Assembly: GCA_965226245.1 (NCBI GenBank)
Contig: CBDDCL010000015.1
Coordinates: 682,001-746,000, forward strand
Source of the DNA: CBDCYS01 sp965226245
GTDB lineage: Bacteria; Acidobacteriota; Terriglobia; Bryobacterales; UBA6623
Reading direction: 5' to 3'
Length of the DNA: 64,000 nt
The notes under the pieces were generated by a model. The model had not been told where the DNA came from. It saw nothing but the letters and a program-made list of their open reading frames with translations, and did no database searches. The position numbers and the translations under genes are program-made. This document shows positions 36,518-44,406 of the stretch, piece after piece; the first letter of the stretch is position 1; every line of letters starts with the position of its first letter.

Positions 36518-37870
36518 ATGACCGCTAAACATCTTTCTCGCCGGGCGGTGCTGCGCGGGCTGGGGACGTCGATCGCACTGCCGTTTCTCGATTCGATGGT
36601 TCCAGCGTTTGCGGCCTCAAGGCGATTGATCGAAAAAACTCCGCGCCGCATGGCATTCGTCTATATCCCCAACGGCGCGATCATGCAGGATTGGACGCCC
36701 GAGAAGACCGGCGCGGACTACGATTTCAAATCCATCCTGCAGCCGCTCGAACCCTTCCGCGACGATCTGTCGGTTTTGTCCGGATTGGCGCAACGCAACG
36801 GATACGCGCTGGGCGACGGACCGGGTGACCACGCGCGCGCGGCGTCCACTTTTCTGACCGGTGTCCACCCCAAGAAAACAGATGGAGCGGATATCCATGT
36901 CGGCATTTCCGTCGATCAAGTTGCCGCTCAAAAAATAGGCCACAAGACACGCTTTGCTTCTCTCGAGCTGGGAACCGAGCCGGGCCGCCTTGCGGGAAAC
37001 TGTGATTCCGGCTATAGCTGTGCCTATTCGAACAGCATTTCCTGGCGTTCGCCGACTACCCCGAATCCGCCGGAAATCAACCCGCGGCTGGTATTCGAAA
37101 GATTGTTCGGGGACATCCGAACCGGCGAAACGCCCAAGGCCCGAGCGAGACGTCTTCGCCAAGATGAGTCGATTCTGGATTTCGTGCAGCAAGATACGAA
37201 GAATCTGCAGCGGACTCTTGGAGCGACCGATCGCCGCAAGCTGGACGAGTACCTCGACGGCATCCGCGAAATTGAGCGCCGCATTTCCGCCGATGAAAAC
37301 CAAAGCGCCCAATTGCCTCCCGATCTGGAGAAGCCGGCGGGCATTCCGGTCGAATTCACCGACCACATGAAGATCATGTTCGACTTGATGACGGTCGCTT
37401 TACAGGCCGACATGACGCGGGTCGTGACCTTCATGATCGGCCGCGAGGGCAGCAACCGCACCTATCGCGAAATTGGGGTCCCGGACCCGCACCACGGCTT
37501 GACGCATCACCGCGACGACCAGGAAAAGATGGACAAGATCAGCAAGATCAATCGCTTCCATGCCGAGCAGTTCTCCTACCTGTTGGAAAAGATGCGATCC
37601 GTTTCGGACGGCGACGGAACCCTGCTCGACAATTCAATGGTGGTCTACGGATCGAGCCTGGGTGACGGCAATCGCCACACGCACCACGACCTTCCCTTAC
37701 TGCTGGCGGGCAGGGCCGGGGGTACGGTGAAGGCCGGCCGTCACCTGGTCTACCCGGAGAACACGCCGCTAAACAACCTTTTCCTTTCGATGCTGGATCG
37801 GGTTGACATTCCAACCGAGACACTGGGTGATTCGAGCGGCAAGCTGGAACACCTCGGGGACCTGGGGTAG
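36518..37870 (+). CDS. DUF1552 domain-containing Tat-exported protein
   Basis: 450 residues of DUF1552. The twin-arginine signal is SRRAVLRGLGTSIALPFLDS; then RRMAFVYIPNGAIMQDWTPE, GDHARAASTFLTGVHPKKTD, SLELGTEPG, CAYSNSISWRSPTTPNP, FMIGREGSNRTYREIGVPDP, HHGLTHHRDDQEK and VYGSSLGDGNRHTHHDLPLL. The His/Asp-rich late blocks resemble the alkaline-phosphatase/DUF1501 fold. It is the invariant genomic partner of DUF1592 proteins; here 25 bases downstream. An AGGGAAGTGAGTC ribosome region precedes the ATG. Function unproven. Confidence 0.9.
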   Translation: MTAKHLSRRAVLRGLGTSIALPFLDSMVPAFAASRRLIEKTPRRMAFVYIPNGAIMQDWTPEKTGADYDFKSILQPLEPFRDDLSVLSGLAQRNGYALGDGPGDHARAASTFLTGVHPKKTDGADIHVGISVDQVAAQKIGHKTRFASLELGTEPGRLAGNCDSGYSCAYSNSISWRSPTTPNPPEINPRLVFERLFGDIRTGETPKARARRLRQDESILDFVQQDTKNLQRTLGATDRRKLDEYLDGIREIERRISADENQSAQLPPDLEKPAGIPVEFTDHMKIMFDLMTVALQADMTRVVTFMIGREGSNRTYREIGVPDPHHGLTHHRDDQEKMDKISKINRFHAEQFSYLLEKMRSVSDGDGTLLDNSMVVYGSSLGDGNRHTHHDLPLLLAGRAGGTVKAGRHLVYPENTPLNNLFLSMLDRVDIPTETLGDSSGKLEHLGDLG

Positions 37871-37970
37871 AGGCGCTAGCCCCTGGCAGGATCGCGCACG
37901 AGCGAAAATGGGAGACTGGGCCCCCAACTTTTTCAGGCTCCGTCCCCGAACTCCCCACCCGAACTCGCTT

Positions 37971-38270
37971 CTATTTCGCCTGCCGAAGCGCCTGATGCAG
38001 CAACGACTTGATGTAGGTCTGGTAAGGCAGACCCTTTTGAGCCGCCTGCTGGCGCGCCAACTCGATATCGTTCTCCGGCAGCCGAATCGAGACCACACGC
38101 GCCTTTGAGGCAGACAGGCGGGCTTTCAGCGTCGCCTGATCCAGGCGCTTCAGCCGGCCCTCCTTGGCTGCCTCCACAAGATCCTTGTCCAGCCGATCGC
38201 GGTTCTTGTACCACCACTCGGCCTCTTCAGCCTCGGATTTGAAGGTTGGTATAACTCGTTTCTCTTTCAT
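37971..38270 (-). CDS. BrnA-type CopG antitoxin
   Basis: 99 residues. An N-terminal MKEKRVIPTFKSEAEEAEWW and C-terminal ribbon-helix-helix (SKARVVSIRLPENDIELARQ followed by GLPYQTYIKSLLHQAL) match the BrnA/CopG antitoxins found with BrnT toxins. It should bind BrnT and repress the operon. The ATG overlaps the toxin stop (ATGA). The preceding ~100 bases downstream to 37871 are non-coding. Confidence 0.82.
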   Translation of the reverse strand: MKEKRVIPTFKSEAEEAEWWYKNRDRLDKDLVEAAKEGRLKRLDQATLKARLSASKARVVSIRLPENDIELARQQAAQKGLPYQTYIKSLLHQALRQAK

Positions 38271-38548
38271 TTGCGAGTCTCCCAGTACAGCTTTTCGTAA
38301 ACGCGGCCGGCGCGGTAAGCGGTGACTGCCCGAACTTTGCCGTCTCGCGGAGTCCATATGGCAATCAGTACCCGACCCGCCTTGGTCGCGCCCAGAACCT
38401 TGTATCGTTCTTCATCGTTCCGCGCCTGATACTCCAGGTATACGGGATCGCTGTCCATGAGCTCTTCGAATTCATCGGGGGTTACGCGGTGCCGTTGCAA
38501 GTGTCTGGTGTTCTCGGTGTCCCAATCGAACTCGATGCCGCCCTCCAC
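38267..38548 (-). CDS. BrnT family ribonuclease toxin
   Basis: 93 residues of the BrnT/DUF497 family: IEFDWDTENTRHLQRHRVTP, EFEELMDSDPVYLEYQARND, EERYKVLGATKAGRVLIAIW and a terminal VRAVTAYRAGRVYEKLYWE. BrnT is a RelE-fold ribosome-independent mRNA endonuclease. Toxin-first order, overlap with the antitoxin gene, and a palindromic operator immediately upstream are all typical. GTG start with AGGAG eight bases upstream. Confidence 0.85.
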   Translation of the reverse strand: MEGGIEFDWDTENTRHLQRHRVTPDEFEELMDSDPVYLEYQARNDEERYKVLGATKAGRVLIAIWTPRDGKVRAVTAYRAGRVYEKLYWETRK

Positions 38549-38561
38549 TCGCTCCTATTAT

Positions 38562-38587
38562 GTTGACAACGTATATACGTTGTCAAC
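38562..38587. promoter_or_regulatory. perfect 26-bp palindromic operator/promoter of the BrnTA operon
   Basis: Half-site GTTGACAACGTAT followed directly by its exact complement. It contains TTGACA -35-like boxes on both strands. On the minus strand TTGACA, 18 bases and CATAAT lead to the brnT start at 38548. On the plus strand it precedes the RAYT remnant. Probable BrnA/BrnTA autorepression site. Confidence 0.75.
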
Positions 38588-38598
38588 CAGAGAAGGCC

Positions 38599-38814
38599 AT
38601 GGTGCAACTCAAAGCATATGCCTCGCGGGCTCTCAATCTGTCAGGCTGGCAGCGCCGGAAACATTGGGGGCATCACGGCAGCACGCGATACCTTTGGGAG
38701 CCGAGACAGGTCGATGCCGCGGTGGGATATGTGGTGAATCAGCAGGGTCCGCCGATGGCCGTATACCTCAACCCAAATCGCTGGGCGCCGGTTCAGAGCC
38801 CGGAACGCCAGTGA
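38599..38814 (+). pseudogene. C-terminal remnant of a RAYT/REP-associated HUH transposase
   Basis: 71 codons: LKAYASRALNLSG, HHGSTRYLWEPRQVDAAVGY and VVNQQGPPMAVY are typical of the C-terminal third of Y1 (IS200-like/RAYT) transposases. The N-terminal HxH and catalytic Tyr regions are missing. An ATG at 38599 could express it, but it is probably a truncated gene. Its stop codon lies inside the left arm of the adjacent REP-like inverted repeat. Confidence 0.55.
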
Positions 38815-38917
38815 CGGGTCAAGCAGGTGCGGCTACAGGGTCATCCAGAATAGCGGTCACACGCAGGAATAATCGTGGCCGGCAAGATTTGACCCGTCAC
38901 TTGCGTTCCGGGCTCTG
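38794..38917. repeat. REP-like long inverted repeat
   Basis: Arms of 29 bp with one mismatch: CAGAGCCCGGAACGC-C-AGTGACGGGTCAA at 38794-38822 and its complement at 38889-38917, with ~66 bases between. Each arm supplies the last codons (QSPER-) of the gene reading into it: the RAYT remnant on plus and the YkgJ-type gene on minus. A diverged single arm recurs at 55390-55422. Confidence 0.85.
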
Positions 38918-39430
38918 ACGTCGCCGGGCCCTCTTACGCTTCTTCTTTCGCCGTTCCAGCTCGGCTTCGGCCCAGGTTTGAAATTTCTCGTCGGAGTCGA
39001 AATACTGGTCGTACTTCAGGTCGTCGGTGAAGTATTCACAGGGTTCATCGGCGGAAGCTCCATACTCGCGGCAAATCTCCGGACGAGTCTCGTAGATTCC
39101 GCACATGTTGTCGGGTTGCAGATGCTTGCAGACGGTGCGCACTTCGATATACCAGTCTCCATCCTGGACCCACACCACGATGCCCTCGTGCATCAGATAC
39201 CAGCGAATCGTATCGAAGTCTTTCGCGTTGGCCGGGCGGTCAATCTCGAAGGCGAAATACTTGCAGCATCGGGCCGTACACAGGTGGCATGGCGGACCGT
39301 CGTCCGGGTTCGGCATGCGAGCGCGGTTGGGCGCGGTCAACAGCGACAGGGCAACAAAGTCGTTTGCCGTTGGGGGGGCTGCATTGACTCGCGGAATGGC
39401 CTTCGGCTTGATCGGTTTGACTCGTAACAT
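38897..39430 (-). CDS. YkgJ family cysteine-cluster protein
   Basis: 177 residues with the Cys pattern of YkgJ/Fliw-like zinc or iron-sulfur cluster proteins (PF03692): CHLCTARCCKYF, VRTVCKHLQPDNMCGIYETR, PEICREYG and EPCEYF. Function of the family is unproven. An AAGGAG ribosome site precedes the ATG at 39430. The basic tail (RRKKKRKRARRRQSPERK) ends inside the REP-like repeat, so the C-terminus may have been replaced or extended by the repeat. Confidence 0.85.
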   Translation of the reverse strand: MLRVKPIKPKAIPRVNAAPPTANDFVALSLLTAPNRARMPNPDDGPPCHLCTARCCKYFAFEIDRPANAKDFDTIRWYLMHEGIVVWVQDGDWYIEVRTVCKHLQPDNMCGIYETRPEICREYGASADEPCEYFTDDLKYDQYFDSDEKFQTWAEAELERRKKKRKRARRRQSPERK

Positions 39431-39781
39431 CTGACTCCTTTCCGACGATCCGTACCGTTGGAGGAACGAATGAGTCTAGCACTTCTTCTCCAGGTGCAAG
39501 AGGCAGGTTGCTGACTTCGAAGCTTCGTAATTCCACAACGGCTCATTCACGGCCGAGGGCAAGCCGCCTGCGAGACTCTCGCGGCGGTCCAATTCCTGCA
39601 AGGGCGGGGCTGGTTCGTATAATGAAAAAGCAGGCAGAAAGTGCCGATCTAACTGAGAGTTGAGGCGTTGTGCGGCGCCTCTGGCCGACGCCTGGCCGCA
39701 ACCGAAGCGCGAACTTAGCCCAGGCCGTGACAAGCACCTGATTCTCCGGCGCAGGAGGAGCTTGGGCTCTCTCAATTCCCT
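39431..39781. other. metH upstream region
   Basis: About 350 bases. A TATAAT box at 39618-39623 would give a leader of ~150 bases before metH. The leader contains GAGGCG-N8-CGCCTC (about 39663-39682) and AGGAGG far (about 20 bases) from the ATG. No cobalamin, SAM-I/II/IV or SAH riboswitch consensus could be recognised. Confidence 0.4.
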
Positions 39782-42700
39782 ATGAGCAACCGAGCCGATC
39801 GAACGAAACTGCTCCACGACCTGCTCGAGGAGCGGATCGTCGTCATGGACGGCGCCATGGGGACGGCCATCCATGCGCACGATCTTGCGATCGAAGAATT
39901 CGGCGGCCCGGCGTTTGAGAACTGCAGCGAAGTCCTGAACCTGCGGCGGCCCGACGTTGTTCTCGACATCTATTCGAGCTATCTCGAGGCCGGTTCCGAC
40001 ATCATCGAAACCAACTCGTTCAACGGCACTCCCGCCGACATGGGGGAGTTCGGCCTCAAAGAGCGGACCCAGCAGATCAACCGCGCGGCGGCGGCCCTGG
40101 CGCGTCAGGCGGCGGAGAAATACTCGACTCCCGGAAAACCCCGTTTCGTGGCCGGCTCGATGGGACCGACCAGAAAACCGATCACTCTCAACCCCGATCT
40201 CAGCTTCGAGTTTGTGATCGAGGAGTATTACACGCAAGCGCTGGGGCTGGCCGAGGGCGGGGCCGACATCCTCGTTCTCGAAACAGGGCAGGATACCCGC
40301 AACATCAAGGCAGGATTGATTGCAATCCAGCGCGTCTTCGACGAGGCGGGCTACCGCTTGCCCATCATCGTGTCCGGAACCATCGAACCCTCGGGGACCA
40401 TGCTGGCCGGACAGCCCGCCGACGCACTGGTTGCCTCGCTGGCGCACGTCAACTTGCTTTCGATCGGCCTCAACTGCGCCACGGGCCCGGAGTTCATGAC
40501 CGACCACTTGCGCACGATTCATTCGATGGCGCAAACGCGGGTGCATTGTTATCCCAACGCCGGCCTGCCGGATGAAGAGGGCAGATTTCCCGAGTCGCCG
40601 GCCTCGCTGGCATCCGCGCTCGAGCGTTTCGTTAACAATGGCTGGCTGAACCTGGTCGGAGGCTGTTGCGGCACCACCCCCGATCACATCCGCGCTATCG
40701 CACAGATGGTCGAGGGCAGGGAACCGCGGCGCCACCGGCCCGCCCGCAAAAGCTTTTACAGCGGGCTCGACCTGGTCGAAGCGAACGAGGACAACCGGCC
40801 GCTGCTGGTCGGCGAGCGCACCAACGAAGTGGGCTCGCGTGCGTTCAAAAGGCTCATCTCCGGCGAAAAGTACGAGCAGGCCGCGGAAATCGCCCGCAGG
40901 CAAGTCCGCAACGGCGCCCAGATCATCGACATCAACCTCGAAAACCCCGACCGGGAAGAACTCGAAGACATCGACCGCTTCTACGCCGAACTGGTCAAGA
41001 AGGCCATCAAAGCGCCCTTCATGATCGACTCAACGAGCACCGCGGCTGTCGAGAAGGCGCTGACCTACTGTCAAGGCAAGAGCATCATCAATTCGATCAA
41101 CTTCGAAGATGGCGAGGAGAAATTCGATGTCGTTCTGCCCCTGGTGAAAAAGTACGGAGCGGCGGTCGTCATCGGCGCCATCGATGAAGACAAGCAGCAG
41201 GCGCAGGCCATCACCCGCGAACGCAAGCTCGAGATCGCCCAGCGATCCCGTGACCTGTGCGTTGAGAAGTGGGGCCTGGCCGAGGAGGACCTGATCTTTG
41301 ATCCGCTGGTGTTCCCCTGCGCCACCGGAGATAAAAACTACATTGGCAGCGCCGTCGAGACGATCGAGGGTGTCCGGCTGATCAAGAAAAAACTGCCGTT
41401 GGCGAAAACCATCCTCGGCGTCAGCAACATCAGCTTCGGGTTGCCCCCGGCGGCGCGCGAGGTCGTCAATTCGGTGTTCCTCTATCACGTCACCAAGGCG
41501 GGACTCGATCTGGCGATCGTCAATACCGAAAAGCTGGAGCGCTACGCCGCAATCCCCGAGGAAGAAAAGAAGCTCGTTGACGACCTCTTGTGGAACTACC
41601 CCGTCGATGGGTCCGGCGCCCCCAGGGATTACCGCGAGCAAAGCGCCGAGCAAAGCGCCGCCATCAACCAGCACCACATCGCCAAGATCACGGCGCACTT
41701 TCGCGGGGCCCAGGCGCGTGTCAAGAAGGTGATCGCCGACCTTCCGCTCGACGAGCGCCTGGCCAACTACATCATCGAAGGGACCAAGGAAGGCCTCGTC
41801 GCTGACCTGGACCTCAAACGCCAAGAAGGCTTCCTGCCGCTCGACATCGTCAACGGCCCTCTAATGGACGGCATGAAAGAAGTCGGCCGCTTGTTCAACA
41901 ACAACGAGCTGATCGTAGCCGAAGTGCTGCAGTCCGCTGAAGCGATGAAAGCCGCGGTTTCTCACCTCGAGCAGTTCATGGAGAAGGCCGAGGGCTCCTC
42001 GAACGGCAAGATCATTCTCGCCACCGTCAAGGGCGATGTCCACGACATTGGGAAAAACCTCGTTGACATCATCCTCACGAACAACGGCTTTGAGGTGATC
42101 AATCTCGGGATCAAGGTCCCGCCCGAAGATCTGATCAAAGCCTGCCGCGAGCATCAGCCTGACACGATCGGTCTTTCCGGCCTGCTGGTCAAGAGCGCTC
42201 AGCAAATGGTGATCACCGCGGGCGACCTTCGCCAAGCGGGCATCTCCGTCCCCCTGCTGGTTGGCGGGGCGGCCCTCAGCGACAAGTTCACGCGCGGGAA
42301 GATCGCCCCCAGCTACGCCCCGGATTCGGTCGTCTGCTACGCCAAGGACGCCATGAGCGGGCTGAGCCTGATGATCCGTCTGATGGACTCCGACGAACGG
42401 GCCGCCCTTGCCGAGGAGCGCGCGCCGGTTGCCGTCGCGCCCGTGCCGAAAAAGCAACTTGGAGTCGAGACAACCCAGCGCAGCTCGAAGGTGTGCCGCG
42501 AGCTGCCTCCCGTTCCGGCGCCCTACAGCGAGCGAATTGTTCGGGAAGTCCCCCAGTTGCAAGAGGTTTGGAGTTACATCAATCCCCAGATGCTCTACGT
42601 CAAGCACATGGGCTTCCGCGGGAACTTTGAGCGCTTGCTTGCCGAGCATGACCCCAAGGCGATCGAGCTGAACGCCATCATGGAGGACGTCAAAGCCGAG

Positions 42701-43300
42701 GCTGCCGCTTTCATGAAGGTACGAGCCGTGTGGCAGTTCTTCGACGCTGACAGCAGGGGCAACACCATGCGTGTCTTTGTTCCGGGTGAGAAGGAGCCGC
42801 TGCACTCGTTTACCTTTCCAAGGCAGCGCCGCGAGGACGGGCTGTGTCTGGCCGATTACGTTCTGCCCGGCGATAACGGAACCCGAGATTCCATCGCGCT
42901 CTTCGTTGTCAGCTCGGGCGAGGGAATTCGTGAACGTGCCGAGGGCTACAAGCAACACGGCGAATATCTGAAGTCGCACGCTGTGCAAGCGCTGGCGCTT
43001 GAAACGGCCGAGGCTTGCGCGGAATGGCTGCACCGCCGCATTCGCGAGGACTACGGCTTCCCCGATCCCGAGGGGACAACCATGCTCGACCGCTTCAAGG
43101 CCAAATATCGGACCCGCCGCTACAGCTTTGGTTACGCGGCCTGTCCTGACCTGGAAGACCAGCAGGCACTGTTCCGCTTGCTGCGTCCTGAGGATATTGG
43201 CATCCAGCTCACCGAAGGCTGCATGATGGATCCCGAAGCCAGCGTGAGCGCCCTGGTGTTCCCCCACCCCGACTGCACGTACTTTGACGTGAACAACTGA
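39782..43300 (+). CDS. metH: cobalamin-dependent methionine synthase
   Basis: 1172 residues, full length for MetH (EC 2.1.1.13), which transfers methyl from methyltetrahydrofolate via cobalamin to homocysteine. Domains: Hcy-binding (1-320) with zinc ligands in GLNCATGPEF and GGCCGTTPDHI; pterin-binding (350-610) with LVGERTNEVGSRAFKRLI and INLENPDREELED; cobalamin-binding (650-870) with cap helices and GDVHDIGKNLVDIILTNNGF (the His ligand of cobalt); and the C-terminal AdoMet-binding activation domain (910-1172) with MLDRFKAKYRTRRYSFGYAACPD, cut here for length, and GIQLTEGCMMDPEASVS. Single gene with its own promoter region. Confidence 0.96.
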   Translation: MSNRADRTKLLHDLLEERIVVMDGAMGTAIHAHDLAIEEFGGPAFENCSEVLNLRRPDVVLDIYSSYLEAGSDIIETNSFNGTPADMGEFGLKERTQQINRAAAALARQAAEKYSTPGKPRFVAGSMGPTRKPITLNPDLSFEFVIEEYYTQALGLAEGGADILVLETGQDTRNIKAGLIAIQRVFDEAGYRLPIIVSGTIEPSGTMLAGQPADALVASLAHVNLLSIGLNCATGPEFMTDHLRTIHSMAQTRVHCYPNAGLPDEEGRFPESPASLASALERFVNNGWLNLVGGCCGTTPDHIRAIAQMVEGREPRRHRPARKSFYSGLDLVEANEDNRPLLVGERTNEVGSRAFKRLISGEKYEQAAEIARRQVRNGAQIIDINLENPDREELEDIDRFYAELVKKAIKAPFMIDSTSTAAVEKALTYCQGKSIINSINFEDGEEKFDVVLPLVKKYGAAVVIGAIDEDKQQAQAITRERKLEIAQRSRDLCVEKWGLAEEDLIFDPLVFPCATGDKNYIGSAVETIEGVRLIKKKLPLAKTILGVSNISFGLPPAAREVVNSVFLYHVTKAGLDLAIVNTEKLERYAAIPEEEKKLVDDLLWNYPVDGSGAPRDYREQSAEQSAAINQHHIAKITAHFRGAQARVKKVIADLPLDERLANYIIEGTKEGLVADLDLKRQEGFLPLDIVNGPLMDGMKEVGRLFNNNELIVAEVLQSAEAMKAAVSHLEQFMEKAEGSSNGKIILATVKGDVHDIGKNLVDIILTNNGFEVINLGIKVPPEDLIKACREHQPDTIGLSGLLVKSAQQMVITAGDLRQAGISVPLLVGGAALSDKFTRGKIAPSYAPDSVVCYAKDAMSGLSLMIRLMDSDERAALAEERAPVAVAPVPKKQLGVETTQRSSKVCRELPPVPAPYSERIVREVPQLQEVWSYINPQMLYVKHMGFRGNFERLLAEHDPKAIELNAIMEDVKAEAAAFMKVRAVWQFFDADSRGNTMRVFVPGEKEPLHSFTFPRQRREDGLCLADYVLPGDNGTRDSIALFVVSSGEGIRERAEGYKQHGEYLKSHAVQALALETAEACAEWLHRRIREDYGFPDPEGTTMLDRFKAKYRTRRYSFGYAACPDLEDQQALFRLLRPEDIGIQLTEGCMMDPEASVSALVFPHPDCTYFDVNN

Positions 43301-43318
43301 CGCTTTGACGTGAACAAC
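43281..43318. repeat. short direct duplication at the metH 3' end
   Basis: CTTTGACGTGAACAAC occurs twice, at about 43281-43297 (last codons FDVNN of metH) and 43302-43318 just beyond the stop. A local slippage or duplication. Confidence 0.7.
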
Positions 43319-43396
43319 GAACGAAGCCGCCGGTTAGCGCCTCTACTGTTGAATCCCTACCAAACACGTCAGAAAGTTCGGAAAACAGCATCAGAG

Positions 43397-43501
43397 GCCC
43401 AGGCGGAAGCCTGGGCTCAAGCCCCGCTCAAGCCCCCCAAACGCAACACCTTCCTCGAAGTGCTAACAGCGCCACGCTGCAGCCGTCAGGCGAACCTGAC
43501 G
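43397..43501. repeat. two intergenic hairpins (GGAA and CGAA loops)
   Basis: GCCCAGGC-GGAA-GCCTGGGC (43397-43416) and CGTCAGG-CGAA-CCTGACG (43484-43501), both perfect, in the ~290-base region between metH and the YgiT-type gene. No other feature in this interval. Confidence 0.8.
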
Positions 43502-43588
43502 ATGAAAGGCTCGTGTTCCGGGTCGAGCGGGCTGATTGGGGGTTGAACAGTGCGGGAAACGGCCTATAAGATTTGAGCGGAAATCGAA

Positions 43589-43816
43589 TTAGACGAACTC
43601 GTAGACTTCGGTCTCAATGACCCGAGCCGGCCTGCGCGACTCCCAGACCGTCTGCCGCAGACGTTCGGTCACGGCGGGACTCAGCGTGATTTCTCCGCAG
43701 CGATCGCAGACGATTGCTGGAACATTCTCAACAACGAGCAGTTTGTCGCCGAGCGGAAGACTGTAGCGAATCCGCTTGTCGCGTCGTTCACCCCGGCCGC
43801 AGACTTCGCATTTCAT
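43589..43816 (-). CDS. YgiT-type zinc finger protein
   Basis: 75 residues. Zinc ligands are MKCEVCGRG and VCDRCGEI, separated by a strand-rich stretch, followed by a helical VTERLRQTVWES segment; this is the N-terminal half of MqsA-type antitoxins (YgiT, TIGR03831), without the HTH domain. Such genes usually follow a DUF4258 or MqsR-like toxin. Here instead a 42-residue hydrophobic peptide gene overlaps its ATG (ATGA). Confidence 0.8.
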   Translation of the reverse strand: MKCEVCGRGERRDKRIRYSLPLGDKLLVVENVPAIVCDRCGEITLSPAVTERLRQTVWESRRPARVIETEVYEFV

Positions 43817-43941
43817 CGGATTCTTCGCGGCTCATTTTGAGGTCTGCGATCTCGACCAGCGAGCTTACTGATGAGTCCAATGACCCCTCCGATGATTGAG
43901 ATGATCGCGGCGGCGAAGGCAATAATCAGTTCGATCGCCAT
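43813..43941 (-). CDS. hydrophobic micropeptide overlapping the YgiT gene
   Basis: 42 residues. MAIELIIAFAAAIISIIGGV begins a continuous hydrophobic helix to about residue 26, followed by a strongly basic tail (KLAGRDRRPQNEPRRIR). GGAG lies nine bases before the ATG and the TGA overlaps the YgiT ATG, so the two genes are translationally coupled. One transmembrane helix plus a basic tail is the layout of small membrane toxins and of small membrane regulatory peptides. No homologue is recognised; coding status rests on the ribosome site, overlap and composition. Confidence 0.55.
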   Translation of the reverse strand: MAIELIIAFAAAIISIIGGVIGLISKLAGRDRRPQNEPRRIR

Positions 43942-44406
43942 TCAGTGCTCCGACCGCCGATCGCGTCCGAGATTAGAGTGGGCATCTGCTTTCATTGTAG
44001 TCTTGACCCGCCGCGTCAATCAGACAGACTTCTCCATCTCCTCCATCTCCAGTTGGAACCATGCAGAGTACGGCTGAGAGACATGATCGTCGGAGACTCG
44101 CAGATCCACGGTTGCCTCGTTCTCTTTGGATGAAGTACCAGCAACGGGACGAAAGATGGCATCTACCCCAATACTGTTCGGTTAGCAGTTCCGCGCGGAG
44201 GGTTTTGGTTCAATGGCACGTGCTCTTGTATCGGGCAGCAACGAACGAACACCTCACAGAGCTTTGCTGCAGAGGCGTAAGCATGCGGGTGTTCTCCTGC
44301 GCCCCGTCCGCGGACTTCCGTCCGCGGCTCTGTCCGGCCGTCTGAAATTTCCTGCCACAATCGGAAACGATTTGACTATACGGATACCAAGTGGACAGTA
44401 TTGCAT
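43942..44406. other. intergenic region with inverted repeat
   Basis: 465 bases without a credible gene. It contains CCGCGGAC-TTCC-GTCCGCGG (44308-44327), part of a ~30-base sequence that recurs inverted around 27254-27283. Confidence 0.55.

Noticed and set aside
39431..39781. A cobalamin or S-adenosylmethionine riboswitch in front of metH.
   Set aside because: No conserved boxes of these riboswitch classes were found; only a weak hairpin is visible.
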